From NCBI RefSeq assembly GCF_006716885.1, contig NZ_VFPU01000001.1, forward strand, positions 868,001 to 932,000: a stretch of DNA of 64,000 bases, read 5' to 3'. Position numbers and translations under genes: made by a program. Source of the DNA: Ornithinimicrobium humiphilum (GTDB taxonomy: Bacteria > Actinomycetota > Actinomycetes > Actinomycetales > Dermatophilaceae). Numbering within the stretch: the first letter of the stretch is position 1; every line of letters begins with the position of its first letter. Under the pieces are notes generated by a model, which was not told the origin of the DNA, searched no databases, and saw nothing but the letters and a program-made list of their open reading frames with translations. Positions 28,525-37,994 of this stretch are shown here, one piece after another.

Positions 28525-28604
28525 GGTATGCCGTGAGCCGGGTGGGCGCGGGCGCCCCGCGCCCACCCGGACGGGCACCTTTCCCGAGGGCCTGACGGCA
28601 TACC
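28525..28604. repeat. Nested inverted repeat between atpA and atpG
   Basis: Outer arms GGTATGCCGT (28525-28534) and ACGGCATACC (28595-28604) enclose a 15-bp perfect hairpin (28538-28552 with 28556-28570, loop CGC). In RNA this gives a very stable intercistronic stem-loop between two cotranscribed genes, a candidate for partial termination, mRNA processing or 3' protection that sets subunit stoichiometry. Confidence 0.7.
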
Positions 28605-28658
28605 CGACGGCCAGCACCGACACCACCAACGACTCCAGCCGAACAAGAGAGGCGAGAT

Positions 28659-29561
28659 ATGGGAGCGCAGCAGCGGGAGTACCGCCAGCGCAGCCGGTCC
28701 GTCCAGTCGACGAAGAAGATCACGCGGGCGATGGAGCTCATCGCCGCCTCGCGCGTGGTCAAGGCCCGCCAGCGCGTGGCCCAGACGACCCCGTACGCCA
28801 ACGCGATCACCCGCGCGGTGTCGGCGGTCGCCAGCTACTCCGACGTGGACCACCCGCTGACCACCGAGCGCGAGAACGTCAAGCGCGCCGGCGTCCTGAT
28901 CATCACCAGCGACCGCGGCCTGGCCGGTGCCTACTCGGGCAACGTGCTCAAGCGCACCGAGCAGCTGCGCGAGCTGCTGGTCGAGGACGAGGGCAAGGAG
29001 ATGGTGCCCTACCTCACCGGGCGCAAGGCCGAGGGCTACTACCGCTTCCGCGGGCGTGACTTCGAGCAGTCCTGGTCGGGCTTCTCCGACGCCCCCACCT
29101 TCGAGGTGGCGCGCGAGATCGCCGAGCGGCTCACCGCCGACTTCATCGCGGGCTCCGAGAACGGCGGCGTGGACGAGCTCCACATCGTCTCCACCCGGTT
29201 CGTCAACATGGTGACCCAGGAGGTGCAGGTCGTGCGCCTGCTGCCCCTGGAGGTCGTCGAGGACGACTCGCCGGTGACCGACGAGGACATCTACCCGCTC
29301 TACGAGTTCGAGCCGGACGGTCCTGCGGTCCTCGACGCGCTCCTGCCGAAGTACGTGACGTCCCGCATCTGGAACGCGCTGCTGCAGGCGTCCGCCTCCG
29401 AGCTCGCCGCCCGCCAGCGGGCGATGAAGTCGGCGACGGACAACGCCGAGGAGCTCATCAAGACCTACACCCGGCTGGCCAACCAGGCTCGCCAGGCCGA
29501 GATCACCCAAGAGATCAGCGAAATCGTGGGCGGCGCGAGCGCCCTCGCCGACGCCAAGTGA
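28659..29561 (+). CDS. atpG: F1Fo ATP synthase subunit gamma
   Basis: 300 residues from ATG with AGAGAGGCGAG upstream. The N-terminal helix [20 protein letters not shown] and the C-terminal helix with [20 protein letters not shown] form the rotor shaft. The middle [15 protein letters not shown] is conserved. It couples c-ring rotation to the catalytic sites. It is followed by atpD after 18 nt. Confidence 0.97.
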   Translation: MGAQQREYRQRSRSVQSTKKITRAMELIAASRVVKARQRVAQTTPYANAITRAVSAVASYSDVDHPLTTERENVKRAGVLIITSDRGLAGAYSGNVLKRTEQLRELLVEDEGKEMVPYLTGRKAEGYYRFRGRDFEQSWSGFSDAPTFEVAREIAERLTADFIAGSENGGVDELHIVSTRFVNMVTQEVQVVRLLPLEVVEDDSPVTDEDIYPLYEFEPDGPAVLDALLPKYVTSRIWNALLQASASELAARQRAMKSATDNAEELIKTYTRLANQARQAEITQEISEIVGGASALADAK

Positions 29562-31037
<1,476 letters not shown>

Positions 31038-31056
31038 GCACCTGACACAGGTATGA

Positions 31057-31091
31057 CGAAGGGCCGGCGGTCGACGACCGCCGGCCCTTCG
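31057..31091 (+). terminator. Terminator after atpD
   Basis: A 15-bp perfect stem (31057-31071 with 31077-31091) and 5-nt loop begin 20 nt after the stop. Confidence 0.88.
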
Positions 31092-31196
31092 GCGTCCCGG
31101 GGGAGGGGCGAGGACGCGCACGCCGCTGGTGAGCGTTGCGGGGCGCGTCGGACATGCCTCAGCGCCCGGCCGGTTGGGGCCGGGCTCGGGGCGTGG

Positions 31197-32504
31197 TCAT
31201 CTCAGGTGCCACCTCACCCCGAGCTCGGTCACGGTCGCCGTCAGGTTGCGGTCGTGCACGAACGTGTGGTGCCTCGGACACAACAGGGCGTAGTTGCTCA
31301 GGTCTGATCGCCCGCCCATCGCCCAGGGCACGACGTGGTGGGCGTCGCACCAGGTCGCGGGCACGGTGCACCCCGGAATCGTGCACCCCCGGTCCCGAGC
31401 GGCCAACCTGACGCGCTGTGCGGGGGTGACGAGGCGCTTGCGGCGGCCCTGGTCCAGGATCTCGCTTGGTCCGCCGAGGACGACGGGGATGATGTCGGCC
31501 TCACAGGCCAGCTTGCGGATCGCCTCCGCCCGCACCGGGGTCCCCGCCAGGGTCGAGCCGACACCGGGCAGGTGGCCACCGGTCTCGGACAGCTGCCGCT
31601 TGAGCGTCTCGAAGTCGAGCGTCACCATCAGGGTGGCCTTCGGGGTGGTCGGCTGACCGGCGGTCCCCGCGACACCACGGCGGAGCACGGTCAGGAACGC
31701 GTCGTACTTCCGCTGGGTCGCCGTCCGCAGATCCAGCTCGCCCGTGGCGTCCTGCTCCTCCTTCGACGCCGGCGCTGCGAGCGGGGAGTCGATGATGGCC
31801 TTGGCGGCTTCGTAGTCGGCGTCGTCGCCGAAGGTGATGATCCACCGCTTCACCGACCCGTCCGCCAGGCTCGACTCGTGGATCCCGCGCATGGCGTGCT
31901 TCTTGCGGGCCTTCGCCTCGTGGTCCCGCTCGTCCACGCAGGACGCGACGAGCCGGTCCACGATCCTGCCGATGTCCTTGTCGTCGAACACCGGGTCGGA
32001 CCCGGCGTCGGCGAGCAGCTCGACCGCGGCGGCGTACTCCTCCGGCGGCAGGCCCGGCCGGACCCGTTGCAGGGCCCGGTGCAGCCTCGCCGCCCGCGCC
32101 AAGCTCATGTCACCGGACTTGACGCGTTCGATCAACGGTGCGTGCACCGGCTCACGACCGGCCTGCGCCAAACGGGCCAGGTCCATCAGCGCCCGCCGCT
32201 CCAGGTCGGGGCACTTCAGCGCGAGCCAGTCCACCACCGAGAACCCCTCGGCCAGGTGCAACCCCCGGTCCACGGCCTCCGTGGCCATCACCAACCGGGA
32301 CCGCTCCAGATCCGACACCGCCCGGGAGATCCACCCGAGGGACTCCACGACGAGGTCGTCCTGCACCAGCTCCGGCCGGCTTACGTCAACCGGAAGGTCC
32401 GCCGCGACCCACCCGCGGTCGGGCCGGTCCGCCTGCAGCCAGGAGTGACCGGCCGCCGACTCCGTCCCCCTCGGCGGCCGCACCGTCCCCAACGGCTGCT
32501 GCAT
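31197..32504 (-). CDS. DUF222 domain HNH endonuclease (13E12-repeat-like)
   Basis: 435 residues from the ATG at 32502-32504, chosen because a -10 box and a LexA-like site lie directly upstream; a longer frame to 32543 is unlikely. The N-terminal two thirds are the helical DUF222 region. The C-terminal HNH module is GCTIPGCTVPATWCDAHHVVPWAMGG followed by NYALLCPRHHTFVHD (written here in pieces), with the Cys pairs for structural zinc and the catalytic His-His. These proteins are abundant in actinobacteria, often multicopy, and related to the mycobacterial 13E12 family. The role is unknown; nuclease activity is inferred. It interrupts the atpD-atpC order and faces the operon. Confidence 0.9.
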   Translation of the reverse strand: MQQPLGTVRPPRGTESAAGHSWLQADRPDRGWVAADLPVDVSRPELVQDDLVVESLGWISRAVSDLERSRLVMATEAVDRGLHLAEGFSVVDWLALKCPDLERRALMDLARLAQAGREPVHAPLIERVKSGDMSLARAARLHRALQRVRPGLPPEEYAAAVELLADAGSDPVFDDKDIGRIVDRLVASCVDERDHEAKARKKHAMRGIHESSLADGSVKRWIITFGDDADYEAAKAIIDSPLAAPASKEEQDATGELDLRTATQRKYDAFLTVLRRGVAGTAGQPTTPKATLMVTLDFETLKRQLSETGGHLPGVGSTLAGTPVRAEAIRKLACEADIIPVVLGGPSEILDQGRRKRLVTPAQRVRLAARDRGCTIPGCTVPATWCDAHHVVPWAMGGRSDLSNYALLCPRHHTFVHDRNLTATVTELGVRWHLR

Positions 32505-32507
32505 ACC

Positions 32508-32523
32508 TCGATCATATGTTCGA
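32508..32523 (-). promoter_or_regulatory. LexA-like SOS box overlapping the -10 of the HNH gene
   Basis: TCGATCATATGTTCGA differs from the actinobacterial SOS palindrome TCGAAC-N4-GTTCGA by one base. On the minus strand it contains TATGAT, a -10 box 6 nt before the ATG at 32504. A bound LexA would occlude the promoter; the transcript would be leaderless. Confidence 0.7.
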
Positions 32524-32629
32524 ACACCGACAGACCTGCGCACCTGGACCGGCGCGTCGCCAACCGGCCCACGAGTGCGCCGCGCCAGGCGTCCACCCGA
32601 TTCCCCGTCCTACGCCCGGTCGTAGCACA

Positions 32630-33868
32630 ATGGATCTCGTGATGACCGTCGACGAGGCCGCCCTGGCGGCCGCCCTCCGCCGTCTGCCCGAGAACCCGCG
32701 CGTCGTCGCGTCGGGGAACCACAGCCTCCCGTGGGAGCTCGTGCGCATCGTCGACGAGCACGTGGAGAGCTACGTGCTCAACTGCCTCAACGGGCCGCCC
32801 GGCCTGCCCGAGCGCGAGGGCGTCGTCATCGAGACGAGCTTCGTGGGGGCGGGTCAGCGCCGTCACCCGGGCCTGCGCTACGTGCCGTCCCGCCTCTCCC
32901 TGGTGCCGGTCCTCTTCGCCCGGACCCTGCCGGTGGACGTGGTGCTGCTGCACTGCGCCCCGCCGCGTGACGGCGTGCTCTCGCTCGGCATCGAGGTCAA
33001 CATCCTCCCGGCGGCGATCGAGGCCTGCCGCGAGCAGGGCGGGCTGGTCGTGGCGCTGATCAACGACAAGATGCCCTACACCCACGGCGACGCCCTCGTG
33101 CCGATCGAGCACGTGGACCTGGCCATCGAGACCAGCACCCCGCTGCCCACCCCGCCCCCGTCGCCCCCGCTCGGTGACGACGTGCGCACGATCGGCGAGC
33201 GCGTCGCGGCGATGGTCCCGCAGGGCGCCACCCTGCAGATGGGCATCGGGGCGGTCCCGGACGCCGTCCTGGCCGCCCTCACGGGCCACCGCGGGCTGCG
33301 GCTCTGGACGGAGATGTTCTCCGACGGCGTGCTCGCTCTCGACGCGGCCGGCGCGCTCGACACCGAGCATCCGCTGACGACGTCCTTCCTCTTCGGCTCG
33401 CAGGACCTCTACGACTGGCTCGACGGCAACCACCGCGTGCACCTGCTGCGCACCGAGCGCACCAACGACCCCGCCCTCATCGCGCGGCAGCGCGCCATGA
33501 CGTCGATCAACACGGCGCTGGAGGTGGACCTCTTCGGGCAGGCCAACGCCTCGCGCATCGACGCCCGGATCCACAGCGGCTTCGGCGGGCAGACCGACTT
33601 CATCGTCGGCGCCCTGCACTCCCCGGACGGACAGGCGATCCTGGCGCTGCGGTCCTGGCACCCCAAGGCCGACGTCTCCTCCATCGTGCCGCTGCTCGAC
33701 GAGCCGGTGACCTCCTTCCAGGCCTCTGCGATCGTGACCGAGCAGGGCGTGGCCCCGCTCTTCGGCCGCAGCGAGAAGGAGCAGGCCGCCACCCTCATCG
33801 ACCACGCCGCGCACCCTCGCGTGCGGGCCGAGCTGTGGGAGGAGGCCGCGGCCCTCGGGCTGGCCTGA
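32630..33868 (+). CDS. Acetyl-CoA hydrolase/transferase family protein
   Basis: 412 residues. It has the class I CoA-transferase fold, with the second-half signature LRLWTEMFSDGVLALDAAGAL and conserved GFGGQTDFIVGA and SIVPLLDEPVTSF near the C-terminus. Family members move CoA between acetyl-CoA and carboxylates such as succinate, propionate or 4-hydroxybutyrate; the acceptor cannot be told. The ATGs at 32630 and 32642 and the GTG at 32639 are all possible starts; a CACAAT box at 32626-32631 would favour 32639-32642 as a leaderless start. It is divergent from the HNH gene and precedes atpC. Confidence 0.88.
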   Translation: MDLVMTVDEAALAAALRRLPENPRVVASGNHSLPWELVRIVDEHVESYVLNCLNGPPGLPEREGVVIETSFVGAGQRRHPGLRYVPSRLSLVPVLFARTLPVDVVLLHCAPPRDGVLSLGIEVNILPAAIEACREQGGLVVALINDKMPYTHGDALVPIEHVDLAIETSTPLPTPPPSPPLGDDVRTIGERVAAMVPQGATLQMGIGAVPDAVLAALTGHRGLRLWTEMFSDGVLALDAAGALDTEHPLTTSFLFGSQDLYDWLDGNHRVHLLRTERTNDPALIARQRAMTSINTALEVDLFGQANASRIDARIHSGFGGQTDFIVGALHSPDGQAILALRSWHPKADVSSIVPLLDEPVTSFQASAIVTEQGVAPLFGRSEKEQAATLIDHAAHPRVRAELWEEAAALGLA

Positions 33869-33921
33869 CGGGTGGTCGCGCGCCCGCCCCGGAGGGGTCC
33901 GGTCGCGCCTCGCGGGACCGC

Positions 33922-33927
33922 TAGACT
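33922..33927 (+). promoter_or_regulatory. -10 box for atpC
   Basis: TAGACT lies 42 nt before the atpC GTG, giving a leader of about 36 nt that contains CGAGAGGACAAC as ribosome-binding site. This suggests that atpC has its own promoter. Confidence 0.45.
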
Positions 33928-33969
33928 GGAGGGACCGTCTGGCCGAACACCCGAGAGGACAACACCGAC

Positions 33970-34251
33970 GTGAGTGCACTGAAGGTCGAGCTGGTCGCCG
34001 CGGACCGCAAGGTCTGGGAGGGCGAGGCCTCCATGGTCAGCGCCCGCAGCATCGAGGGCGAGCTCGGCATCCTCCCGGGTCACACGCCGCTCCTCGGCGT
34101 CCTCGTCACCGGCGACGTCCGCATCGCCACCGGCGGTGGCACCGAGACCGTCACCATCGACAGCGGCTTCCTGTCGGTCGACCACGACCGCGTGGTCATC
34201 GTCGCCGACAACGTCGACGCCGCCGGCCTGGCCTCCGCCCCCACCGCCTGA
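33970..34251 (+). CDS. atpC: F1Fo ATP synthase subunit epsilon, short form
   Basis: 93 residues from GTG. The beta-sandwich domain is complete (LKVELVAADRKVWEG, ELGILPGHTPLLGVL, IDSGFLSVDHDRVVIVAD), but the chain ends soon after, so the C-terminal two-helix domain that inhibits ATP hydrolysis in many bacteria is essentially missing. The usual length is 120-140 residues. It connects gamma to the c-ring. It is followed after 6 nt by the DUF2550 gene, as is common in actinobacteria, but is separated from atpD by 2.9 kb. Confidence 0.95.
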   Translation: MSALKVELVAADRKVWEGEASMVSARSIEGELGILPGHTPLLGVLVTGDVRIATGGGTETVTIDSGFLSVDHDRVVIVADNVDAAGLASAPTA

Positions 34252-34257
34252 GGCACC

Positions 34258-34689
34258 ATGTCGCAGAGCCTCGTCCTCGTGATCCTGGCCGCCGTCGGCG
34301 CGCTGGTGATCCTGGGCCTGGGGCTGGCCATGTTCCGTCGCTTCGGCGACCAGGGCCTCGTCTGTCCGCCGATGCCCGTGGCCTACCGCGGCACCCCGTC
34401 CGAGGGTGCCTGGCGCCGCGGCACGCTCCGCTTCACCGAAGACCGTCTGGCCCTCCGCGGGCCGGGCGGTCTTTCCGCGGGTCCGTGGATCCGCGGCAAC
34501 CTCGACCTCGGCGTCGCCACCACGGTCACCGGCACCGCCGCCCGCGAGATCGGCCGTGAGGGCCTCATCGAGGTGCCCGTCAGCTACGGCAGCTCCACCT
34601 TCGACCTCGCCCTCGACGAGCAGCACTACACCGCGCTGCGCGCCTGGGTGGAGGCCGTCCCACCGGGCTGGATGAGCAACGTCGCCTGA
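34258..34689 (+). CDS. DUF2550 family membrane-anchored protein
   Basis: 143 residues. A single N-terminal membrane helix (about 4-26) is followed by a soluble domain with WRRGTLRFTEDRLALRG and a conserved Trp near the end. DUF2550 proteins directly follow atpC across actinobacteria and have no established function. The start is 6 nt after the atpC stop, so the two genes are cotranscribed. Confidence 0.85.
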   Translation: MSQSLVLVILAAVGALVILGLGLAMFRRFGDQGLVCPPMPVAYRGTPSEGAWRRGTLRFTEDRLALRGPGGLSAGPWIRGNLDLGVATTVTGTAAREIGREGLIEVPVSYGSSTFDLALDEQHYTALRAWVEAVPPGWMSNVA

Positions 34690-34707
34690 GGCCCCCGCAG
34701 AGACACA

Positions 34708-34762
34708 GTCTCCCGAGGGCCCTCTCCCGTCTCCCGAGCGATTTCCCAGCCGTCTCCCCGAG
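34708..34762. repeat. Three short direct repeats GTCTCCC(C)GAG
   Basis: GTCTCCCGAG at 34708-34717 and 34729-34738 and GTCTCCCCGAG at 34752-34762, spaced 21 and 23 bases apart, lie in the 116-nt gap between convergent genes. The period is close to two helical turns. Confidence 0.5.
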
Positions 34763-34805
34763 CGGGTTCGCGCCAGGACGGCGGTCGCGATCGTTCCCGA
34801 CGCGC

Positions 34806-35951
34806 TCAGCCCACGGGCACCGGCGCCGGCGCCTCCGGCCCCGTGTAGCGGGCCGAGGGGCGGAAGATCCGCGGGCTCGTCGTCTGCTCGAGGATGTGCG
34901 CGCCCCACCCGACGATCCGCGCCGTGGCGAAGGTCGGGGTGAACATCTCCCGCGGGATCCCGCACCGCTCCATGACCACGCCCGCGTAGTACTCCACGTT
35001 GGTGTGCAGCTCCCGGCCCGGCTTCAGCTCGGCCAGCGCCGAGACGACCTCGGCCTCCACCTGCACGGCGAGGTCCACCAGCGGCCCGCCGAGCTCGAGC
35101 GCGATCTCGCGCAGCATCGCCGCCCGCGGGTCCATCGTCCGGTAGACGGCGTGCCCGAAGCCCATGATCCGGTCGCCGGCGGCCACCCGCTCGCGCACCC
35201 AGTCGCGCGCCCGGTCGGGGGTCCCGATCTCGTCGAGCGCGTCGAGCGCCCGATCGGGGGCGCCGCCGTGCAGCGGCCCGGCGAAGGTCCCGATGGCCCC
35301 GACGACCGCGGAGGCGACGTCGCTGCCGGAGGAGGTCACCACGCGGGCGGTGAACGTCGACGCGCTGAAGCCGTGGTCGACGGTGCTCGTCAGGTATGCC
35401 GTGATGGCGTTCCGGTGCGCGGGCTCCGGCTCGCGCCCGCTCAGCATCCACAGCCAGCTGCCGGCCGCGCCCAGCTCGGGGCGCGGGGCCAGCGGCTGCT
35501 CGCCCCGCCGCAGCCGGTGCAGCGCGGCCTGGATCGTCGGGACCGACCCGACGAGGCGCAGCACGTCGGCGCGGACCTGCTCGGGGTCGGCGCCCCAGGT
35601 CGGCGCGAAGCCCTCGATCGCGCCCAGGTGGGAGACCGCGGTGCGGAGCCGGGCGAGCGAGGCGCGGTCCGGGCCGGACCGCGCGATCGCGGGAAGCAGC
35701 GCCTCGAGCCCGGCCGGCAGGCCGGCCGCGTCCGCCAGGCGGGCGGCGAAGGCGCGCGAGCGTTCGGGGTCGGGCAGCTCGCCCTCGAGCATGAGGTGGC
35801 ACACGTCCTCGAACGAGCGGGTCCTCGCCAGCTCGACCGCGGAGTACTGCCGGTAGTGGTAGAAGCCCTCCGAGCCGCGCACGTCCCCGGTCGTGGTGTC
35901 GGCGACCACGACGCCCTTGAGACCGGCGGGGGCGAGAAGTGTCTGTTCCAT
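34806..35951 (-). CDS. Citrate synthase / 2-methylcitrate synthase
   Basis: 381 residues. Active-site regions are TVDHGFSASTFTARV (first His), GPLHGGAPD (second His) and GFGHAVYRTMDPRA. The third catalytic position, usually Asp in NVDFY, is Glu here (HTNVEYYAGVV), as I recall for the actinobacterial CitA-type branch. It condenses acetyl-CoA (or propionyl-CoA) with oxaloacetate. It is divergent from a second, HTH-fused citrate synthase, with an operator-like array between them. Whether it is the main citrate synthase or the methylcitrate enzyme cannot be decided by sequence alone. Confidence 0.92.
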   Translation of the reverse strand: MEQTLLAPAGLKGVVVADTTTGDVRGSEGFYHYRQYSAVELARTRSFEDVCHLMLEGELPDPERSRAFAARLADAAGLPAGLEALLPAIARSGPDRASLARLRTAVSHLGAIEGFAPTWGADPEQVRADVLRLVGSVPTIQAALHRLRRGEQPLAPRPELGAAGSWLWMLSGREPEPAHRNAITAYLTSTVDHGFSASTFTARVVTSSGSDVASAVVGAIGTFAGPLHGGAPDRALDALDEIGTPDRARDWVRERVAAGDRIMGFGHAVYRTMDPRAAMLREIALELGGPLVDLAVQVEAEVVSALAELKPGRELHTNVEYYAGVVMERCGIPREMFTPTFATARIVGWGAHILEQTTSPRIFRPSARYTGPEAPAPVPVG

Positions 35952-35972
35952 GTCGATCAGCGTCGCGCTAGT

Positions 35973-36003
35973 GTTGATGGCGTGTCAACGTTGATCCGAT
36001 CAA
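35973..36003. promoter_or_regulatory. GTTGA/TCAAC half-site array between divergent citrate synthase genes
   Basis: GTTGA (35973-35977), TCAAC (35985-35989), GTTGA (35990-35994) and TCAA (36000-36003) alternate in orientation. They form TCAACGTTGA in the centre and TTGATC-C-GATCAA at the right. On the minus strand TTGACA is formed inside the array. This fits an operator shared by both genes; the HTH-citrate synthase is a candidate ligand. Confidence 0.6.
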
Positions 36004-36085
36004 TATGTGTCGTGGTTTCCCGCCCCGGGAGGGGGCCCGGCCGCTGTCCGACCACCCCGACGGCACGGCATACCCCGGCGGTGCG

Positions 36086-37249
36086 ATGAGCCGCCCCGCC
36101 GCCACCCTCACCACCGCCCAGGTCGCCGGCCTGCTCGGGGTCAAGGTCGAGACGGTCTACGCCTACGTCAGCCGCGGCCTGCTCGAGCCCGTCCGGCGGG
36201 GTGGCCCGGGCGGCAGCCTCTTCGACGCGGCGGCCGTCCAGGCGCTGCGCGGCGGCCTCTCACGCCCGGCACGCCGCGCCACCGGCGACCCCGTCGAGGT
36301 CCGCACCCAGTTGACCCGCATCGAGGGCGACCGGCTGTCCTACCGCGGACGTGACGCCGTCGAGCTGTCGCGCACCGCCTCCTTCGAGGAGGTGTGCGCG
36401 CTGCTGTGGGCGACGGACGCGGCGCAGGCGCGGGAGCCGGGGGAGAGCTCGCGGGCGACCCTGGAGCGCCTGCGGCAGGCGCTGCCGCCGCGCACCGGGG
36501 TGCTGGACCGGCTCAAGCACGCGGTGCTCGTCGCCGGCGCGACCGACCCCGGGCGGCACGACCGGCGCCCCGAGGCCGTCGTGCAGGCGGGGGAGCGCAG
36601 CCAGGGGTTCATGCTCGCGGGGCTCGGCGGCCCACCGGGCGGCTCGGTCGCGGAGGCTCTTGCAGCCGGCCTCGGCGCCCCGGACGTCGCCGACGTGGAG
36701 GCCGCGCTCGTGCTGCTCGCCGACCACGACATGGCGGTCTCGACCACCGCGCTCCGTGTCGCCGTCTCCGGCGGTGCCGACCTCTACTCCGCGCTCCTGG
36801 CCGCGCTCGCCACCGCCGACAGCCCGCTGCACGCCATGGCGCCCGCGACCGCGGTCGGCTGGGTGCGCGAGGCGCTGGACGACCCGCACGCGGTGCTCGG
36901 GCAGGCGCTCGCGTCCGACCGACCGCCGATCGGCTTCGGTCACCGTGTCTACCAGCACGTCGATCCGCGGGCGGAGGAGCTCTACCGGCGGGTGACGGCC
37001 CGGGCTGACCGGGCCGTGACCGATGCCGTCGACCTCGTCCGCGGAGAGCTCCTCGAGCGGCGGGGCTGGCCGATGACGGTCGACCTCCCGCTCGCGCTCT
37101 GGACGGTCGTGGAGGGCCTGCCCCGCGACGCCGGCCCGGCCCTCTTCGCCACCGCGCGCACCGCGGGCTGGACCGCCCACGCCCTCGAGGAGCTCGAGGA
37201 GCCGGGTATGAGGTTCCGGCTCACCGGCATCTACACCGGCGAGCGCTGA
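36086..37249 (+). CDS. Citrate synthase-like enzyme with N-terminal helix-turn-helix
   Basis: 387 residues from ATG 36086; the frame extends to 36005 without recognisable content. Residues 5-55 are a MerR/excisionase-type HTH (LTTAQVAGLLGVKVETVYAYVSRGLL). The rest is a short citrate synthase with DHDMAVSTTALRV (first His), SPLHAMAP (second His), IGFGHRVYQHVDPRAEEL and MTVDLPLALW (catalytic Asp). All three catalytic positions are kept, so it may be an enzyme that also binds DNA. HTH-citrate synthases occur in actinobacteria next to a normal citrate synthase gene. Autoregulation through the array at 35973-36003 is a natural hypothesis. It ends 3 nt from the convergent PduO-type gene. Confidence 0.9.
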   Translation: MSRPAATLTTAQVAGLLGVKVETVYAYVSRGLLEPVRRGGPGGSLFDAAAVQALRGGLSRPARRATGDPVEVRTQLTRIEGDRLSYRGRDAVELSRTASFEEVCALLWATDAAQAREPGESSRATLERLRQALPPRTGVLDRLKHAVLVAGATDPGRHDRRPEAVVQAGERSQGFMLAGLGGPPGGSVAEALAAGLGAPDVADVEAALVLLADHDMAVSTTALRVAVSGGADLYSALLAALATADSPLHAMAPATAVGWVREALDDPHAVLGQALASDRPPIGFGHRVYQHVDPRAEELYRRVTARADRAVTDAVDLVRGELLERRGWPMTVDLPLALWTVVEGLPRDAGPALFATARTAGWTAHALEELEEPGMRFRLTGIYTGER

Positions 37250-37252
37250 GGC

Positions 37253-37915
37253 CTACGCCTCGTCGGTCGAGGCGGAGCGTCGGCGCCGCTTCTCGGGAGC
37301 CTCGACGCGGCCGCCGCCCGGCTTCCACAGCACGTCGCCCTCCGTGCCCAGGTTGGCCACGCGGGCGAGGATGAAGAGCAGGTCGGAGAGGCGGTTGAGG
37401 TATTTCGCCGCCAGCGGGTTGACGCCGCCCTCGCCGCGCGGGGCGTCCTCGGCGGCGGGCTGGTCGCCGTGCGCCTCCAGGGCCGCCCAGGCGGCGCGCT
37501 CGGCCCGCCGCGCCACGGTGCGGGCGACGTGCAGGTGGGCGGAGCCGAGGGTCCCGCCCGGCAGGATGAAGGAGCGCAGCGGCTCCAGCTGCTCGTTGTA
37601 GTGGTCGCAGTCGGCCTCGAGCTCGTCGATCCACTCCGCCTTCACCCGCAGCGGCTCCCAGTCGTAGCTGGAGCGCAGCGGCATCGACAGGTCGGCGCCG
37701 ACGTCGAAGAGGTCGTTCTGGATGCGGGTCAGCGTGGCGACCATCTCCTCCGGGAGCCCGCCCGCGGCGACGGCCACCCCGATGAGGGAGTTGGTCTCGT
37801 CGCTGTCGGCGTACGCCACCAGACGTGGGTCGTTCTTGGAGGTGCGGCCGTTGTCGCCGAGCCCCGTCGTGCCGTCGTCGCCGGTGCGCGTGTAGATCCG
37901 GGTGAGGTTGACCAT
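37253..37915 (-). CDS. Cob(I)alamin adenosyltransferase, PduO type
   Basis: 220 residues. It begins with the ATP-binding RIYTRTGDDGTTGLGDNGR and has VGADLSMPLRSS, FILPGGTLGSAHLHVARTVARRAER and the C-terminal NRLSDLLFILAR motif. It makes adenosylcobalamin from cob(I)alamin and ATP. A CACCAT box lies 6 nt before the ATG, suggesting a leaderless start. Together with meaB and methylmalonyl-CoA epimerase in this window it points to a methylmalonyl-CoA mutase elsewhere. Confidence 0.94.
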   Translation of the reverse strand: MVNLTRIYTRTGDDGTTGLGDNGRTSKNDPRLVAYADSDETNSLIGVAVAAGGLPEEMVATLTRIQNDLFDVGADLSMPLRSSYDWEPLRVKAEWIDELEADCDHYNEQLEPLRSFILPGGTLGSAHLHVARTVARRAERAAWAALEAHGDQPAAEDAPRGEGGVNPLAAKYLNRLSDLLFILARVANLGTEGDVLWKPGGGRVEAPEKRRRRSASTDEA

Positions 37916-37994
37916 GCAGGCATGGTGCCACCGACCGGCGTCCGGCTGGCCGCCGGGGCGCCCCGCACGATGACGGGGCCCGGCGGGAGGTGCC

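Noticed and set aside
31197..32504. HNH gene as evidence of a mobile element or homing intron in the atp operon
   Set aside because: No target duplication, intron/intein signature, transposase or flanking repeats were seen; DUF222-HNH genes are common stand-alone actinobacterial genes.
34708..34762. GTCTCCCGAG repeats as a CRISPR array
   Set aside because: The repeats are only 10-11 bases with 11-13 base spacers and there are no cas genes.
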